NCBI GenBank assembly: GCA_033182465.1
Contig: CP137320.1
Coordinates: forward strand, 2,170,001 to 2,234,000
Reading direction: 5' to 3'
DNA: 64,000 nucleotides
Origin: Sanghuangporus weigelae
Taxonomy: Eukaryota > Basidiomycota > Agaricomycetes > Hymenochaetales > Hymenochaetaceae
The notes under the pieces: generated by a model
The model's input: the letters and a program-made list of their open reading frames with translations, nothing else
What the model was told of the DNA's origin: nothing
Database searches by the model: none
Translations under genes and position numbers: made by a program
Part shown: positions 46,291-57,004 of the stretch, piece by piece
Layout of the letters: every line of letters begins with the position of its first letter
How positions within the stretch are numbered: the first letter of the stretch is position 1

Positions 46291-47252
46291 TCATAGAAGC
46301 GACCTCCCTGAGCACGGAACTCTTCTTAGAGCATCCATCTTGTTGTCTTGAGCAAACGAATCCGAGATGTCCTTCTGGTTTGTTTTGCGGACCGATCTAT
46401 TGTAGTTCATCCATTTTCTTCGGAGCGTATATTTAATATTATAGCCAATGAACTAGTCCTGAGTATCTGCCAGGTGGCCCACTTAGTACGTATCCCGCAG
46501 CAAGATCATGCGCGAAGTTTCTGTAATGCTTGATTCTAGCCACTTTCATTCGACGACAAGCTAGAAAACTCCGTGAATTTCATTCTATTGACGCTTCTGG
46601 TTCAAGAGGTGTTTAATATATTTCACATCGACCTCGGCTGGCTTTAATACTTAAGCATTCGATCACAACGACGTTCTCTAACCATACAGGTCCTAAGTCA
46701 TTGCTTTAGAAGCATTTTCAAGCCAGGCCCGGAGTCTGCGAAGTGGGTAAGCATTTTTTGCAACTGAAAACGCCCCGGACAACGTCACTGGTCTTTTTCG
46801 GCTCGCTTGACAAATCGTTTAGTTTAGCAGAGCAAAGGAAGAAAGGAAACTAAACTGCTGGATGCTAAGTTACATATTCACATCTAGTCCTTCCGGGTGA
46901 ATTACGATAACAAAAGAGGGCGAGAACATGTCGCTGCGTCCATCTTGACCTTGCTTTGCTCGCTTTGCGGGCCTAATCTTATGGCGTCCAGACTTAGCGA
47001 AGTCCGTTTGCGCGTTCCGAAATCTTGATGAAGCCTAACTATCTATACGACTCGGATATCGTAGCCGTGTAAACGAAATGTTCTTCATAGAACGAGCAGA
47101 TTTACTTGGCTCGTTTGGAATGTCACGGATGATACCTTTCCAAGATCGCCTCACGGAATGGCGCAGATACATCAACGCGAAGTCTTTCAGTCAATGTAAT
47201 TGGCCGAATGAATGTCCCTATTATAGTATACACGTACAAAAATGAGCATTTT

Positions 47253-47270
47253 CCGTTGCATGGGCAACGG
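47253..47270. repeat. Perfect 7-bp inverted repeat (short hairpin)
   Basis: CCGTTGC, a 4-base loop, then GCAACGG, followed 2 bp later by the ACTCT repeat. It could form a small stem-loop. No role known. Confidence 0.6.
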
Positions 47271-47272
47271 AT

Positions 47273-47297
47273 ACTCTACTCTACTCTACTCTACTCT
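47273..47297. repeat. Pentanucleotide microsatellite (ACTCT)5
   Basis: Five exact tandem copies of ACTCT, likely polymorphic between strains. Confidence 0.9.
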
Positions 47298-47510
47298 AGA
47301 AGGTCTGCATGTTGTTGAGAACCCCCGACGACTCGCAACTCAGCCCAATTGAGCTAAGTCAACTCGCCTTCCATGCCACCTATACACAGGCTATTGACGA
47401 GTACGCGTTCCTTTGAGGCATCACAGCGGAAAGTGACGGAATCAGAAACGAGGCAAAAGATGCGAACAGATCCCCTTTTCGTCGTCACGCAATTCAGCAA
47501 AGCGGTTCAA

Positions 47511-49761
47511 TTACTCGCTTCTATGCTGAGCATCCGCAACGGAAGCACGTCTACTGACAGGCTCGGGTACGACGTCAAAGCCGCTTGCACCCAAGTCCGC
47601 GGGAAGCACAGCCGTCTCATCAAGCACTTCCTCCACGAGGTGTTGACGGTCCTCCGGATCTGCGACATCGAGAGGTGCCTGTTCCCTCTCCGAACTGGAG
47701 ACCAAGAACTTCGGCGGGTTAACAAGACCGTTAAATAAGAACTGTAGATAGCAAAGGACGCAGTTGGAGTCAGAACTGGTGATATAACATGAAGAGAAGT
47801 ATCGTACCGTTCCATAGCTTAAAAGGACAAAATGGAAGAAACCAGTCAGCACGCGATTATCGAATGAAGCAAGCGCTTCCACCCCTATGTTGCGCCGCAA
47901 GGACTAATTCAGAAAGAACACGTACACAAGAAGCGAGAAGCCCAGGACTTGCAGGACCGAAATAGGCCAGAGGAGGCGCTCCCACCCGAGCGCAAGCGAC
48001 ACGAGCCATATACTGAGCGTGCGACATGTATCCGTAAGACTCCGAGCTGTCGCGGAGACATGTCGAGTCACACTGAGACCAAAAAAGTTGAACAGTGATA
48101 TGCTGCATGCAATCGCGACGCCCGACCACAACACAGTGGGATTATCAATCATCTGGTGCCACCCACGTGGAAGGTCAAAGAAAGGCGTCCGGTCCGCAAA
48201 TCTTGCGAGGAGAGGCATGAAAATCAGGATCGTCACCGCACCGAAGAGACCCTCGTAGCCCACGGCAACAAGAGGCGCAACTGTATATCGGCTCATAATT
48301 TTCTCCTCCACGACAAACTGGGTCGCGGTACTGTTTGCGTCGTTACCGATAGGAATATTAGCAAAAAATAGGGGATAAAAAATGTTGAAAGGATTCATCT
48401 GTTGACTGACAAGATTTGCGCGAACAGTATGAAAAACACGCCGACAAGGACTTTTGAGGCTTGCGGAGCTGCTTCCGGCTGAGGAATCGGGATATCTGCG
48501 GGTCGACTTCCCAGCGAAGATGGCGATGTAATCGCGTTGAGGATTATTGTCGCAGTCTCTTTCACGGCATCTTTAATCATGGACCCACTAAGTCCGACAA
48601 TAGCGACACCTGAAATCGTACCGTCATGAGATCTAACCACGATCACAAATAGATCATATGGAAGAAGGTTTCTGCATGGAAAGATGCGGCCAGACCACAT
48701 TTGAATGCAGATACGGGGACCACACCAAATTGACTCGTGAAGAGCACAGGCGTAAAGAAAGTTTGAGCAAATTTTCAGGAGACGAACCTAGCATGACGGT
48801 CACGAGAGAAAGCCATCTGACGGAAGCACGGTGAGAAAGAGCTAGGCAAGAAGCAAAAAGTACAAGGCGGTACAGATTGGTATACATACTGGTATAGCCA
48901 GAGCCGGCGATGAAGGAACAGAACGCTGAGGACTCCCACGAATAGGACGAGAGCGCCGCGCGTCATTTGATAAATAGAAACGGGCGTATAGAGAAGGCCA
49001 ACATTCATTAGCTAATGTGGTTGCGCCAGAACAGTTGAAATATTAAAAAGTAAGTTCAAAATAGCATAATGAAGTCAGAAAACGGACCGTTGTGCCGGTA
49101 AGATCGCATGCCGCAGGAAACCATAAGAGGAGAATCTTGTAACCTCGCAGCTGCTGCGACTTGAGCGGGTGCTTCGCTTGCGGGTCATGCGCAGGATCGT
49201 CGTTGGCGTCCGGGGGAAGCTGGATAGCAGGTTTGAAGTATGCGTGGACGAGTGAGTAGATGACAGGAAGAAAGCCTGATTTGGAGAATTAGGAGGTCAG
49301 AAGGCAGTGGCACAGCACGAGGGAGCAATCGGGGATGCTTAGCACGAACAGAGCATTTCGCCGACTGTCGCGGAAGAGAGGTTAGAAGAAACGAGAGACG
49401 CGCAAGGCTTCGGGAATGTGCGTACGGAACATCTGAAGAGTCTGCCATACGGGCTGTTCATAGAGAACGTGATTCCTTTCATTTAGGTCATCGCAATTCT
49501 CTACACATTGCATATCCTGTTCGGAAACACTTAGCGAAAGGAATCCGAGTGCACTAGCACAAGTAGTACTAGTGTAAAACGTAGTAGTCTGAGGGTGCAA
49601 AACTTGCCTGCCATTTGCTCCAAAGCGAGTTGGATGACCCCTTTTGCATAATAATACGAATGAATTCATGCCTCGCCTCGGAAAGTAAAGGAAACACAAG
49701 AGCTCACTGTGATGATCATACCGGCGATGAGAGTGGAGACATAGAGTCTACTGACGGCCAT
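47511..49761 (-). CDS. SLC35F6-like multi-pass transporter (drug/metabolite transporter fold)
   Basis: A membrane protein with about ten hydrophobic segments of the DMT/nucleotide-sugar-transporter fold. It starts MAVSRLYVSTLIAGMIITGS. Family blocks include CDLTGTTLMNVGLLYTPVSI and YQMTRGALVLFVGVLSVLFL, HRRLWLYQWLSLVTVMLGV, KVLVGVFFILFAQI, FVVEEKIMSRYTVAPLVAVG with YEGLFGAVTILIFMPLLA, and AIACSISLFNFFGLSVTRHV, then RSLTDTCRTLSIWLVSLALG and WERLLWPISVLQVLGFSLLV. The EEKIMSRY...VAVGYEGLFG segment is close to SLC35F6/TANGO9 proteins. In animals that group is linked to lysosome, Golgi or mitochondrial membranes. The substrate is unknown. A soluble acidic C-terminal tail of about 60 residues follows the last helix. 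Six or so introns. Head-to-head with the arrestin-like gene. Confidence 0.85.
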
Positions 49762-50132
49762 GGTGGACGTCGCTGGAAGAACCGCGAGACTGAAGCGTCC
49801 GAGGGTTACGCGTCACACATCACGCGGAAAAATAAGACCGGAAAAGGAAATGAGGGATCGACGGAGAAGGCTTCTCTGTGTCGAGGGCGTGTGGGACGAA
49901 ACACGCTAAGCTAAGAAAATAAAATAAAATATTTCGCTATTTTAGATGAAATACTAATATTAAATGCCTGGTTCTTCTCGACTCAACCAGCCCCTTCATC
50001 CCCTCCTCTCTTCCTCTTGCTTCCCCCTCCTTCCACTCCCCCGCCCATATCCACAGCGCACTCCGTCCCGACGGTGTGCATCCCCGTCTTTCCAGTCAGC
50101 TCGGCTCTCAGTGTCGCATTCAAAGAGGCAGC
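49762..50132. promoter_or_regulatory. Divergent promoter region SLC35F6-like / arrestin-like
   Basis: 371 bp between opposite start codons. An AT-rich patch (49913-49960) is followed by a C/T-rich stretch (49985-50050) before the arrestin-like gene, as in strong fungal promoters. No further motif stood out. Confidence 0.45.
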
Positions 50133-52331
50133 ATGGTTAAGCTGTCCATCCTCTCGTACCGGGGCAACTCAAACTCGCGCTTTTTCCCCCACTCTGGTTA
50201 TCTTGGCCTCACTCCAGTCAAAGTCGAAGGTGGTCAGTGCTCAGTGTCCATTATCTCTTCTTTAGGTTCCGCGCTGATCATCAGGTCGGCTCTTTTCCCT
50301 GGTCGCGTCGCGTCATCACTTCATTTCGCGTTTCGCGTTCAGTCGTACGCACGAACCTTGACGAAGATCGCAAGCCTCTCCTCGCCAGCAGCATCTACGC
50401 CTCAGTACGGTGCATTGAGGCCCGCTTAGGCCGTGTCGGCGTTGTCAACACTAATGTTCTTGTCGAATACACTCAAGTCCTCTGGTCGAAGCCGAATGGG
50501 ATCGATTGGGCAGACCTCGGTGACGGAGAGTTCCCTTTCAAGATCGTCATACCCACAAAGACACCAGGCTTTACATATGCTAATTTCCAGGACTACCGAG
50601 TGTTCTGGCGAATCGAAGCGGGTGTGTCTGCTCCCGTGTTTTCTATAGAGCTTCCATTCGCTTACTGACTCTTCTCAGTCATTGAACATGCGCCGACCTT
50701 CGGTGTTGGGTCGCGAAAATTAAAGACATACGAGATTCCTTTAGTACGATACGATACTCAAATTCCGCGGCGCGAGCCTCTCCCATCGCCGGCGCGTATC
50801 CTCACAACCCGGAAGCCTCGTGCGCCTGTCATCCAATATCAGCTCTTACAACCAACTTCTCATATCGGCCCTCTTGACATCGTTACCGTTCAGCTTATGC
50901 TCCGACCCATTGATCGTTCGGTTGTTGTTCGCAATGCATCGATGGTCGTCGAGCGCCGCATAGAGCTAAGCGAGGCTCACCAGCTGGCCAATCGCGACCG
51001 ACAAGATTCTTCGAGCCCCAGTCCGAGCCCGAGCCCCAGGCCTGGTCTTCATCCACTGCCTACTGCCGGTGGAGGGAATAGTGATGGACCCATATTCACT
51101 AATCACGACCGAAACTTCGAACGTCGCGGAATGAGCGAGCCTCCCACATCGAGCACCGGACGCTTACTCAGCCCGCCACCCGATGCGCATTTTACGTCGA
51201 GTTCGCTAACGTCACTATCAAGTACATATACGTCTTATTCGGCTAGCACTACTACCGACGAACGGCCGCTCCTGAACCCTATTATGACCGACCTTCCTGC
51301 CAAAACAATTTCCCTAACTGTCGCACATGTTGATAGTACCGGCGCTTTCACAAAAGACCCATCCGGTGCATATACCAAGACTATGACCTTGCAGTGGCCG
51401 GCGAGTAAATCAAATAGCCACTGGGCCATGGGAGAAACGATGCAGACTGAGATGATCAGGGTTCGCTTCTTTATTCACGTAAAGGTAAGCATCGATCTGT
51501 TCGGTAAAAATGTACTCAGCGCTAGAGCAACAATTGACTTGGATCTAGATCATTGTTTCCTCACCGTCAACGGGCACCGAGACGATCGAGTTGGAAGAAC
51601 GCGAACTCTTTCTCATTGCGACTAATGAATCTGAGCGAAAGTTGGCTGCCACCAAACATGCCGACGCATCTGCCCGTTCCAAGTCAAAGTCGCCGAGGCG
51701 GAGTAAAGCGCCTCTATCCGAGAGTTCCGAGAACCAGTTTCCGTCACCGCACCCGATACCACCTGTTCCGCAGAGCGCAAATCCAGTGGAGACCCGAAAT
51801 AACTTTGCTTCGCACCACCCGTCATGCGCGTCTCCCACCGCAGTAGTTCTGACACCACCACAAACGTTGCGACGTCCGCATACTTCCGCCGGTCCTCGAG
51901 ATAAGTCGAGTAGCCGTACGCACCACCGGCACCACGAGCACCACCGTGAACGGGACCGAAACAGAGAAGGTGAGAATCCCGGGAGACTATCCTCTGTGTT
52001 CCGATCCTCGCGCCGACCGGAAACGGCCCGGCCAACCTCAGCTTCGAAGGATACTCACACAACCTCGCCAACATCTGCATATCCCTACCCACCTACACAT
52101 GCGCGCCGGAGCTCACGAGAGGTGAATGGTGGAGCTGTGCCGATCTCAGGACCGGATGGAACTGCGAACGATCCGAAGTCTGTTCGAGCGTGGGAAGAGG
52201 AGCTGGCTCGCATCGAGCGCACGTCGAGGCGAGTGAGCACAGACGTACTCGGGTTCAATCTAAAGCGCTTACGGATGCGGGCATCTCGGCCCAAGACTTC
52301 GTCGAATTCCCTGACGAGCGACTGTCCCTAA
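50133..52331 (+). CDS. Arrestin-like (alpha-arrestin related) protein
   Basis: The start MVKLSILSYRGNSNSRFFPH is followed, after an intron, by VRTNLDEDRKPLLASSIYAS. A beta-sandwich-like region then carries CIEARLGRVGVVNTNVLVEY, TQVLWSKPNGIDWADLGDGE and FPFKIVIPTKTPGFTYANFQ, then DYRVFWRIEA, the hydrophobic-strand and proline pattern of an arrestin N-domain. A second region contains HIGPLDIVTVQLMLRPIDRS and VVVRNASMVVERRIEL, like an arrestin C-domain. Between and after them lie Ser/Pro/Thr-rich disordered segments (a run of SPSPSPSPRP, later RTHHRHHEHHRERDRNREGE). Fungal alpha-arrestins bring the Rsp5 ubiquitin ligase to plasma-membrane transporters. I did not see a clear PPxY motif, so that role is uncertain. 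About 600 residues and three introns. Confidence 0.7.
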
Positions 52332-53640
52332 GTGGTACGGTACAATCGGGATTCGGAACATGGCGCTGTTAGCGATATAGGGTTTCTATTCCGAGGAGTC
52401 CTTGTTTTCTGTCTTCTTCCTGGTGCATCGCGCTCATGGCCCATGGAAGGATCGAAGCCGGGAGAAGTACACGTATTGTGCGAGAGCAGAGCGTTCTTTC
52501 TTCGGCTGAAGGAGACTAGGACTGGATGAGTCCCCGATGGGAAATTCTGGATGTGCTTCTATTGAGCAGCTCTGCGCCAAAATGAATGCACGTGCCCTTT
52601 CCTTCCCGCTCTCCCACGCCTTCGTACTTCTCCATAGAACAACCTTCTTTACGGCACCGCTCCGGCTGCGCCCGGTCGCAATTCCCAGTCGCTTTCCGGA
52701 TCCGGATATGATCACGAAAGCACTGTATCCACACGCCGCTGCAACATATGGTCGGGTCCGCTCAGCGCTTCTCACACTCGTGCTACTGCGTTCCCACCAT
52801 CCCCTATTCGGGCCAATGTAGCACGTACCCTTCTTATTTTCTCTTCTATTCAATAGCACTGGCAACACAACATTCGCGGACACATGTGCCCAATCATCCC
52901 ATTCACTAGGTTAATGTGTCAAGACTTCTCCAATCGCGTTCAGAACAAGTGTTTTATTCTCATGGGGTCTGTTCTCTCGTTTCACATCTCCGTGACCCTA
53001 TTCCTCTCTAGGCTTGAATCCCTTTATTTCTTTTTCTCAGCATCACAAATCCAAAGATCGCATGTATGTACCTCTAGCATCGCAGCAACCCTCTCATGAA
53101 CTCAATTCCAAGACACATGATACAAGTCAAATTTCTGTTTTTCCGCCGCTTTTTCTTGTTCTCGGTCTTGTTCCCGCATTCCTCATCATTTCATCTCGCG
53201 TGTGTGCGGTCTCCTAATGGGCAATACGAATAACAGAATTTGCATACAGCCAATGGAATTGGAAAGCCCAAGCAAGGACTAGTGTCCCCGGAAAATTGTT
53301 CATGATGAGAACGAAGACATCTACCATTCACCCATCCATCTTTCATCTTTGTCATTCCAGTCTCTGTCAATTCAAGTGGACAGATCATCATCATCAATCA
53401 GTTCATCCGGCCGGGAATGCAAGTACAGTAGTTACGTAGGTTCAGAGTCTGTTTCATCTTGACAATCAATCTGGACTGGACACCTCGACGGAGCGCAACA
53501 CAACAGCGGCGCGGGAACGTGTCTTACCGTCATCCCATTAACTTAGGGGCGTTCTTCTAGCCAGAGATCTAAGGATCCAAGAAGCCGAACAGTTGCCAAG
53601 GCATAGTATGTGTCCGACGACAACAATAGACACAACACGA

Positions 53641-53664
53641 TTCAAATTCAAATTCAAATTCAAA
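53641..53664. repeat. Hexanucleotide repeat (TTCAAA)4
   Basis: Four exact tandem copies of TTCAAA. Simple-sequence repeat in noncoding DNA. Confidence 0.85.
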
Positions 53665-54029
53665 TCCAGAATCAACTGTAACGACATTTCTTGTGGTGGA
53701 GTACTCAGACGAACGCAGCGTCGTACTAACCCTGCAATTCAAAAACTTTCTGAATTCAAGACCAACCGAAGATCATAACATAACATAAACATTTGTCTTC
53801 TGCGTTTTCCCTTATACAATACGTTCGTAACATACGTTAAGCTTCTGGCGCGCCACGCCGCGTTGCGCGGCCTCGTCTTCTTCGACTTCCCGCCCAGAAG
53901 AAAACAAAAAGAACAAGAAAGAAACAGAAGAAGAAGAGGAGGAGGAGCAGGCTAGAAGCAGGCCGCTCGGCGTTCATTCCGCAACCTCAAAAACTTTACA
54001 TTTTATTTTATTCTATCCCCATTGAATTA

Positions 54030-54508
54030 TTACAGCGCTTTGTAGAAGTAATGGCACTCCCAGGCGTTTTTGGAATGAAGTATAAACCAGTTTGAATCAT
54101 GTGACAAGCCTGACTTCGTGAAAATTGGCATCTAAAATACCAATTACAGCTTCTCTCCCTTGAAACTTGGTACAAATGTGTTACTCATGGGAAAAGTGAA
54201 GCATGAATTTTCTCAATAATGATAGTTAGGACAGATCTTCTCGGAATGCTGTACTGACCAATACTGCCCTGAATTGAGAAGGAATTCAATTTTATTATAC
54301 TTGATTTACAAGCTTGTTGTAAGTGATTTGGTTGAGGATCAAGCTCTGGACAAAATGAATACTACCGGATGAAAGGTGGAAGGCAAGTTTGGACAGGAGT
54401 CTGACGGTGAAGTCCATTTTCCCATCTGCTTTCTGAAACAAACTCTCTTTGTTCAAAAAAGTCAAAAGTCCAGAGTACTAGTGCCATTACTTATACAACG
54501 CGATGTAA
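54030..54508. mobile_element. MITE-like non-autonomous DNA transposon with TA target duplication
   Basis: A 479-bp element with 29-bp terminal inverted repeats, at 54030-54058 and 54480-54508, matching at 26 of 29 positions. Each repeat starts TTACA and ends AAGTAATGGCACT on its inner side. The dinucleotide TA directly flanks both ends (54028-54029 and 54509-54510), as for Tc1/mariner-pogo or Stowaway-type insertions. The interior is AT-rich and noncoding, with no transposase, so movement would need an enzyme supplied elsewhere. The three mismatches between the arms suggest moderate age. Family placement rests on the TA duplication and element structure only. Confidence 0.75.
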
Positions 54509-54782
54509 TATTAATCCTCTTCCGCGCGCGATCTAGTCGATTAGGATTCGGATCTGGGCTGTCTAATTTCCGGATTTAGACGTTCGATGGATGGATTGTT
54601 TGAGTACTGGCTATCTACTAGTACTCCCTTGCGTTGGAAGCAGTGATCAATCAAACTTGCGGGAAACTTGACGGAGGGTTAGTATTGCTTGCTCATGATC
54701 ATGCTTCGTGAGTTTAATACAACGAATCCCTTACTGAACAGCCATGAAGGAAGAGCTTGAGGGACCGTGGGTCAAGATGGAT

Positions 54783-54802
54783 GATAGGATCATGATCCTA
54801 TC
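54783..54802. repeat. Perfect 20-bp palindrome
   Basis: The half-site GATAGGATCA is followed immediately by its exact reverse complement. It lies in noncoding DNA about 275 bp beyond the MITE. Could be a dimer binding site or chance. Confidence 0.7.
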
Positions 54803-55675
54803 TGGTTCCTATCTGTTGAAGAACGTTGCGGAAGTGTCGCCTTCGTGATTGATCTGTATCAGCATCCAGTGGATGAACAGGATGAACAACAGACGAATCA
54901 GTCGAATCAACAATGATCCGAGTCTAATTACTTCTCAATCTCACTTAATGTCTTCCCGATGTTGCCAGGTTGGCGAATTGTTGGATTGGAAGACATCGGA
55001 GGATAGGTGCGAGCGACGTTCCTCAATATTAGTACTCAAGCAGCAGTCCAACTGCCTGAACGGACCGCATGTTCTCGGCTAAGTTGATGCAATGAGGCAA
55101 AGCTGAAGAAAAAGATGAGGGTGTTGACGACTTCTGACATCGCTTAGAAGATAGAATTCATCCAGGTGGTCCCGGTGGCCCCATATCTCTTCCCCGTATG
55201 CATATCCATCACGACGGTCGATGGTCGCTGCCTCGCGGCCAAATCTTCTTCGCATGATCATAACAAAAAGAAGCTGCAGATACGCTCCGTGCCGCGCACG
55301 AGAGAAGTATCGGCCGAGGTAAGCGGAGAGCTCGTCAATTTTGTAATCCTGAAACCTGAAATTTGATTCCGAGAGAGAAAGGTGACGACGATGACGACAG
55401 AAATACAATGGTAACACGGCACGACAAGGCAAGGCAAGGCAGTTTGCATAGCGCGGACGAACGCACGTAATTATAATAAGTGGCTCGCATGGTATTTGGC
55501 ACACGCCCATGCCTCTGCTTCCGCTTTTACAGCATGTACACAGAAATTACACATACTAGAAACGCGAATGTCAGTATCATATTATGACTATAATCGAACA
55601 GAGAGCATACATATGCATATATCACCCTAATTTTTCATTCCAATCCAGCAAATTCAGCGGACAGCATGTTTATAC

Positions 55676-57004
55676 CTAGCTCTTCTGAACTTCCGTCTCC
55701 GCCGCTGCGGGTGATGATGCACTCGAAGGGTCATCAGCAGGCGCGGGGACCCACGGGTCGTCCGCACCTGGGGATCCCCACGGATCCGCTTCGTTAGTCG
55801 TGATTGCGATACCAGTTTCCTGCACTTGTTGCGAAGTGTCTATGTCAAATGGGTCTCTGCCCCACTCGTCTGCAGCGGTTCCCCAGTCACCACCCGAGGT
55901 ATCTGCTACTATATCTTCGGGTTTGTCCTTGACGTGAGGAGCTCTTTCGCGTCTGGAATCGTTGGTGGCTCCACCTCCTCGAGCACCTCGACCACGAGCG
56001 CTTCCACGTCCTCTCTCACGTCCTCTACCCGCACCCCTACCCCTACCACGTCCACCTCTATCACTTTCGCTGATACCCCACGACCCTTGGTCCCTTCCTG
56101 AATGTTCCTCCTTTGCTTCACCATTATTAAAAGCAGCATCAACATAAGGCCACTCGCTACTAGCATCCGGAGACCTTGGTGCATGGATAGACGCATACGT
56201 CCCATCGCCTTCAGCCACATTCGCATCCCCACCTTTCTTAAAGCTATCCCATTCGCGTACTCCAGCTCTCTCCATCTTGCGTTTCGCAACTGCTGCGCGC
56301 TTCTCGTCAATGGTAGCCTGGATCTTACGTTGCCTGGCTTCTCTGGCACGCGATGCGGCTTGCGATTCTTGGAAGGCCTGTTCGTCTGCTTGTACAGCCT
56401 ACGCATGAATGAGAAATGTAGATTTAAGTGTAATGTTTGAAGGAAACGCGTAGTGACTGGACGTACTGCGCGTCTTTCTTTGATCTTCTCATTGTTCAGA
56501 CGTATCCTTTCCATACGAGCTGTAAGTTCTTCCGGAGACAATTTCTCCTGATTTACCAAACATATACGAAGCGAAGAAGGGCCACGCAACAGTACACAAG
56601 ATTGTCAATCCTTGAGCGCGCTGTAAATGTACAAAAAATAAGGTAAGACGCACTCGAGGTGAACCACCAGTCATGACGCGATCCTCATTCACGTAAGGTG
56701 CAGGTTTCTTTGCCTTTCCTTCAACAGGGCTTTCCTTCTCTTTCTCCTTCTTATTCTTGTCATTAGCGTTATCCTCCCTCTTTCCTCTCCTCGCGGTCCT
56801 GCCTTTCGGAGTTTCAGGGTTCGTGTCCTTGCCGTTCTTATTGGGCGACTCCGGCGCGTCTTTCGGCTTCAAACCCGAACCATGTTCCTTCTCGTCTGAT
56901 ACCACCTGCGCAGCAGTTGTGCTTGCATCGGGTACGGATTGCGCAGAGAGAAAGGAAGCCGTTTCAGCGCTTCCCTCCGGTGAGGAAATCTCGTGTTCGG
57001 TCAT
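55676..57004 (-). CDS. RGG-rich, probably RNA-binding protein of unknown function
   Basis: About 400 residues in three exons. The N-terminal third is acidic and Lys/Glu-rich (TPKGRTARRGKREDNANDKN). A compact conserved-looking block follows: YVNEDRVMTGGSPR, then EKLSPEELTARMERIRLNNE and KIKERRA, then VQADEQAFQESQAASRAREA with RQRKIQATIDEKRAAVAKRK, then GVREWDSFKKG, mostly predicted coiled coil. The C-terminal third has an RG/RGG run (DRGGRGRGRGAGRGRERGRG) and then a Trp/Asp/Pro-rich tail (GGDWGTAADEWGRDPFDIDT, EADPWGSPGADDPWVPAPAD). RGG runs bind RNA and are methylated on Arg. The overall plan recalls SERBP1/Stm1-type ribosome-associated proteins, but I cannot confirm homology. Start ATG at 57004 is the first in frame. 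Confidence 0.8.

Larger units (their letters stand above)
46031..47510. other. Intergenic region CBP4 / SLC35F6-like, no gene recognised
   Basis: About 1.5 kb. The first 300 bp should carry the CBP4 promoter (CACGTG at 46285). The remainder is AT-rich with no frame worth calling. A hairpin and a pentanucleotide repeat near 47.26 kb are listed separately. Confidence 0.4.
52332..55675. other. 3.3-kb gene-free stretch
   Basis: The longest gap in the window. The first 500 bp have open frames on both strands but no family likeness and are probably the arrestin-like gene's 3' UTR. Further in are a hexamer repeat, a purine-rich tract (53896-53951), a MITE and a 20-bp palindrome, each listed separately. 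From 54.0 kb the sequence is AT-rich with TAGTACT-type words. No protein-coding gene, tRNA or retroelement was recognised. Confidence 0.5.

Noticed and set aside
52434-52883. 149-codon minus-strand open frame after the arrestin-like gene
   Set aside because: Composition is random-like, overlapping frames are equally open on the other strand, and no motif supports it. Probably 3' UTR.
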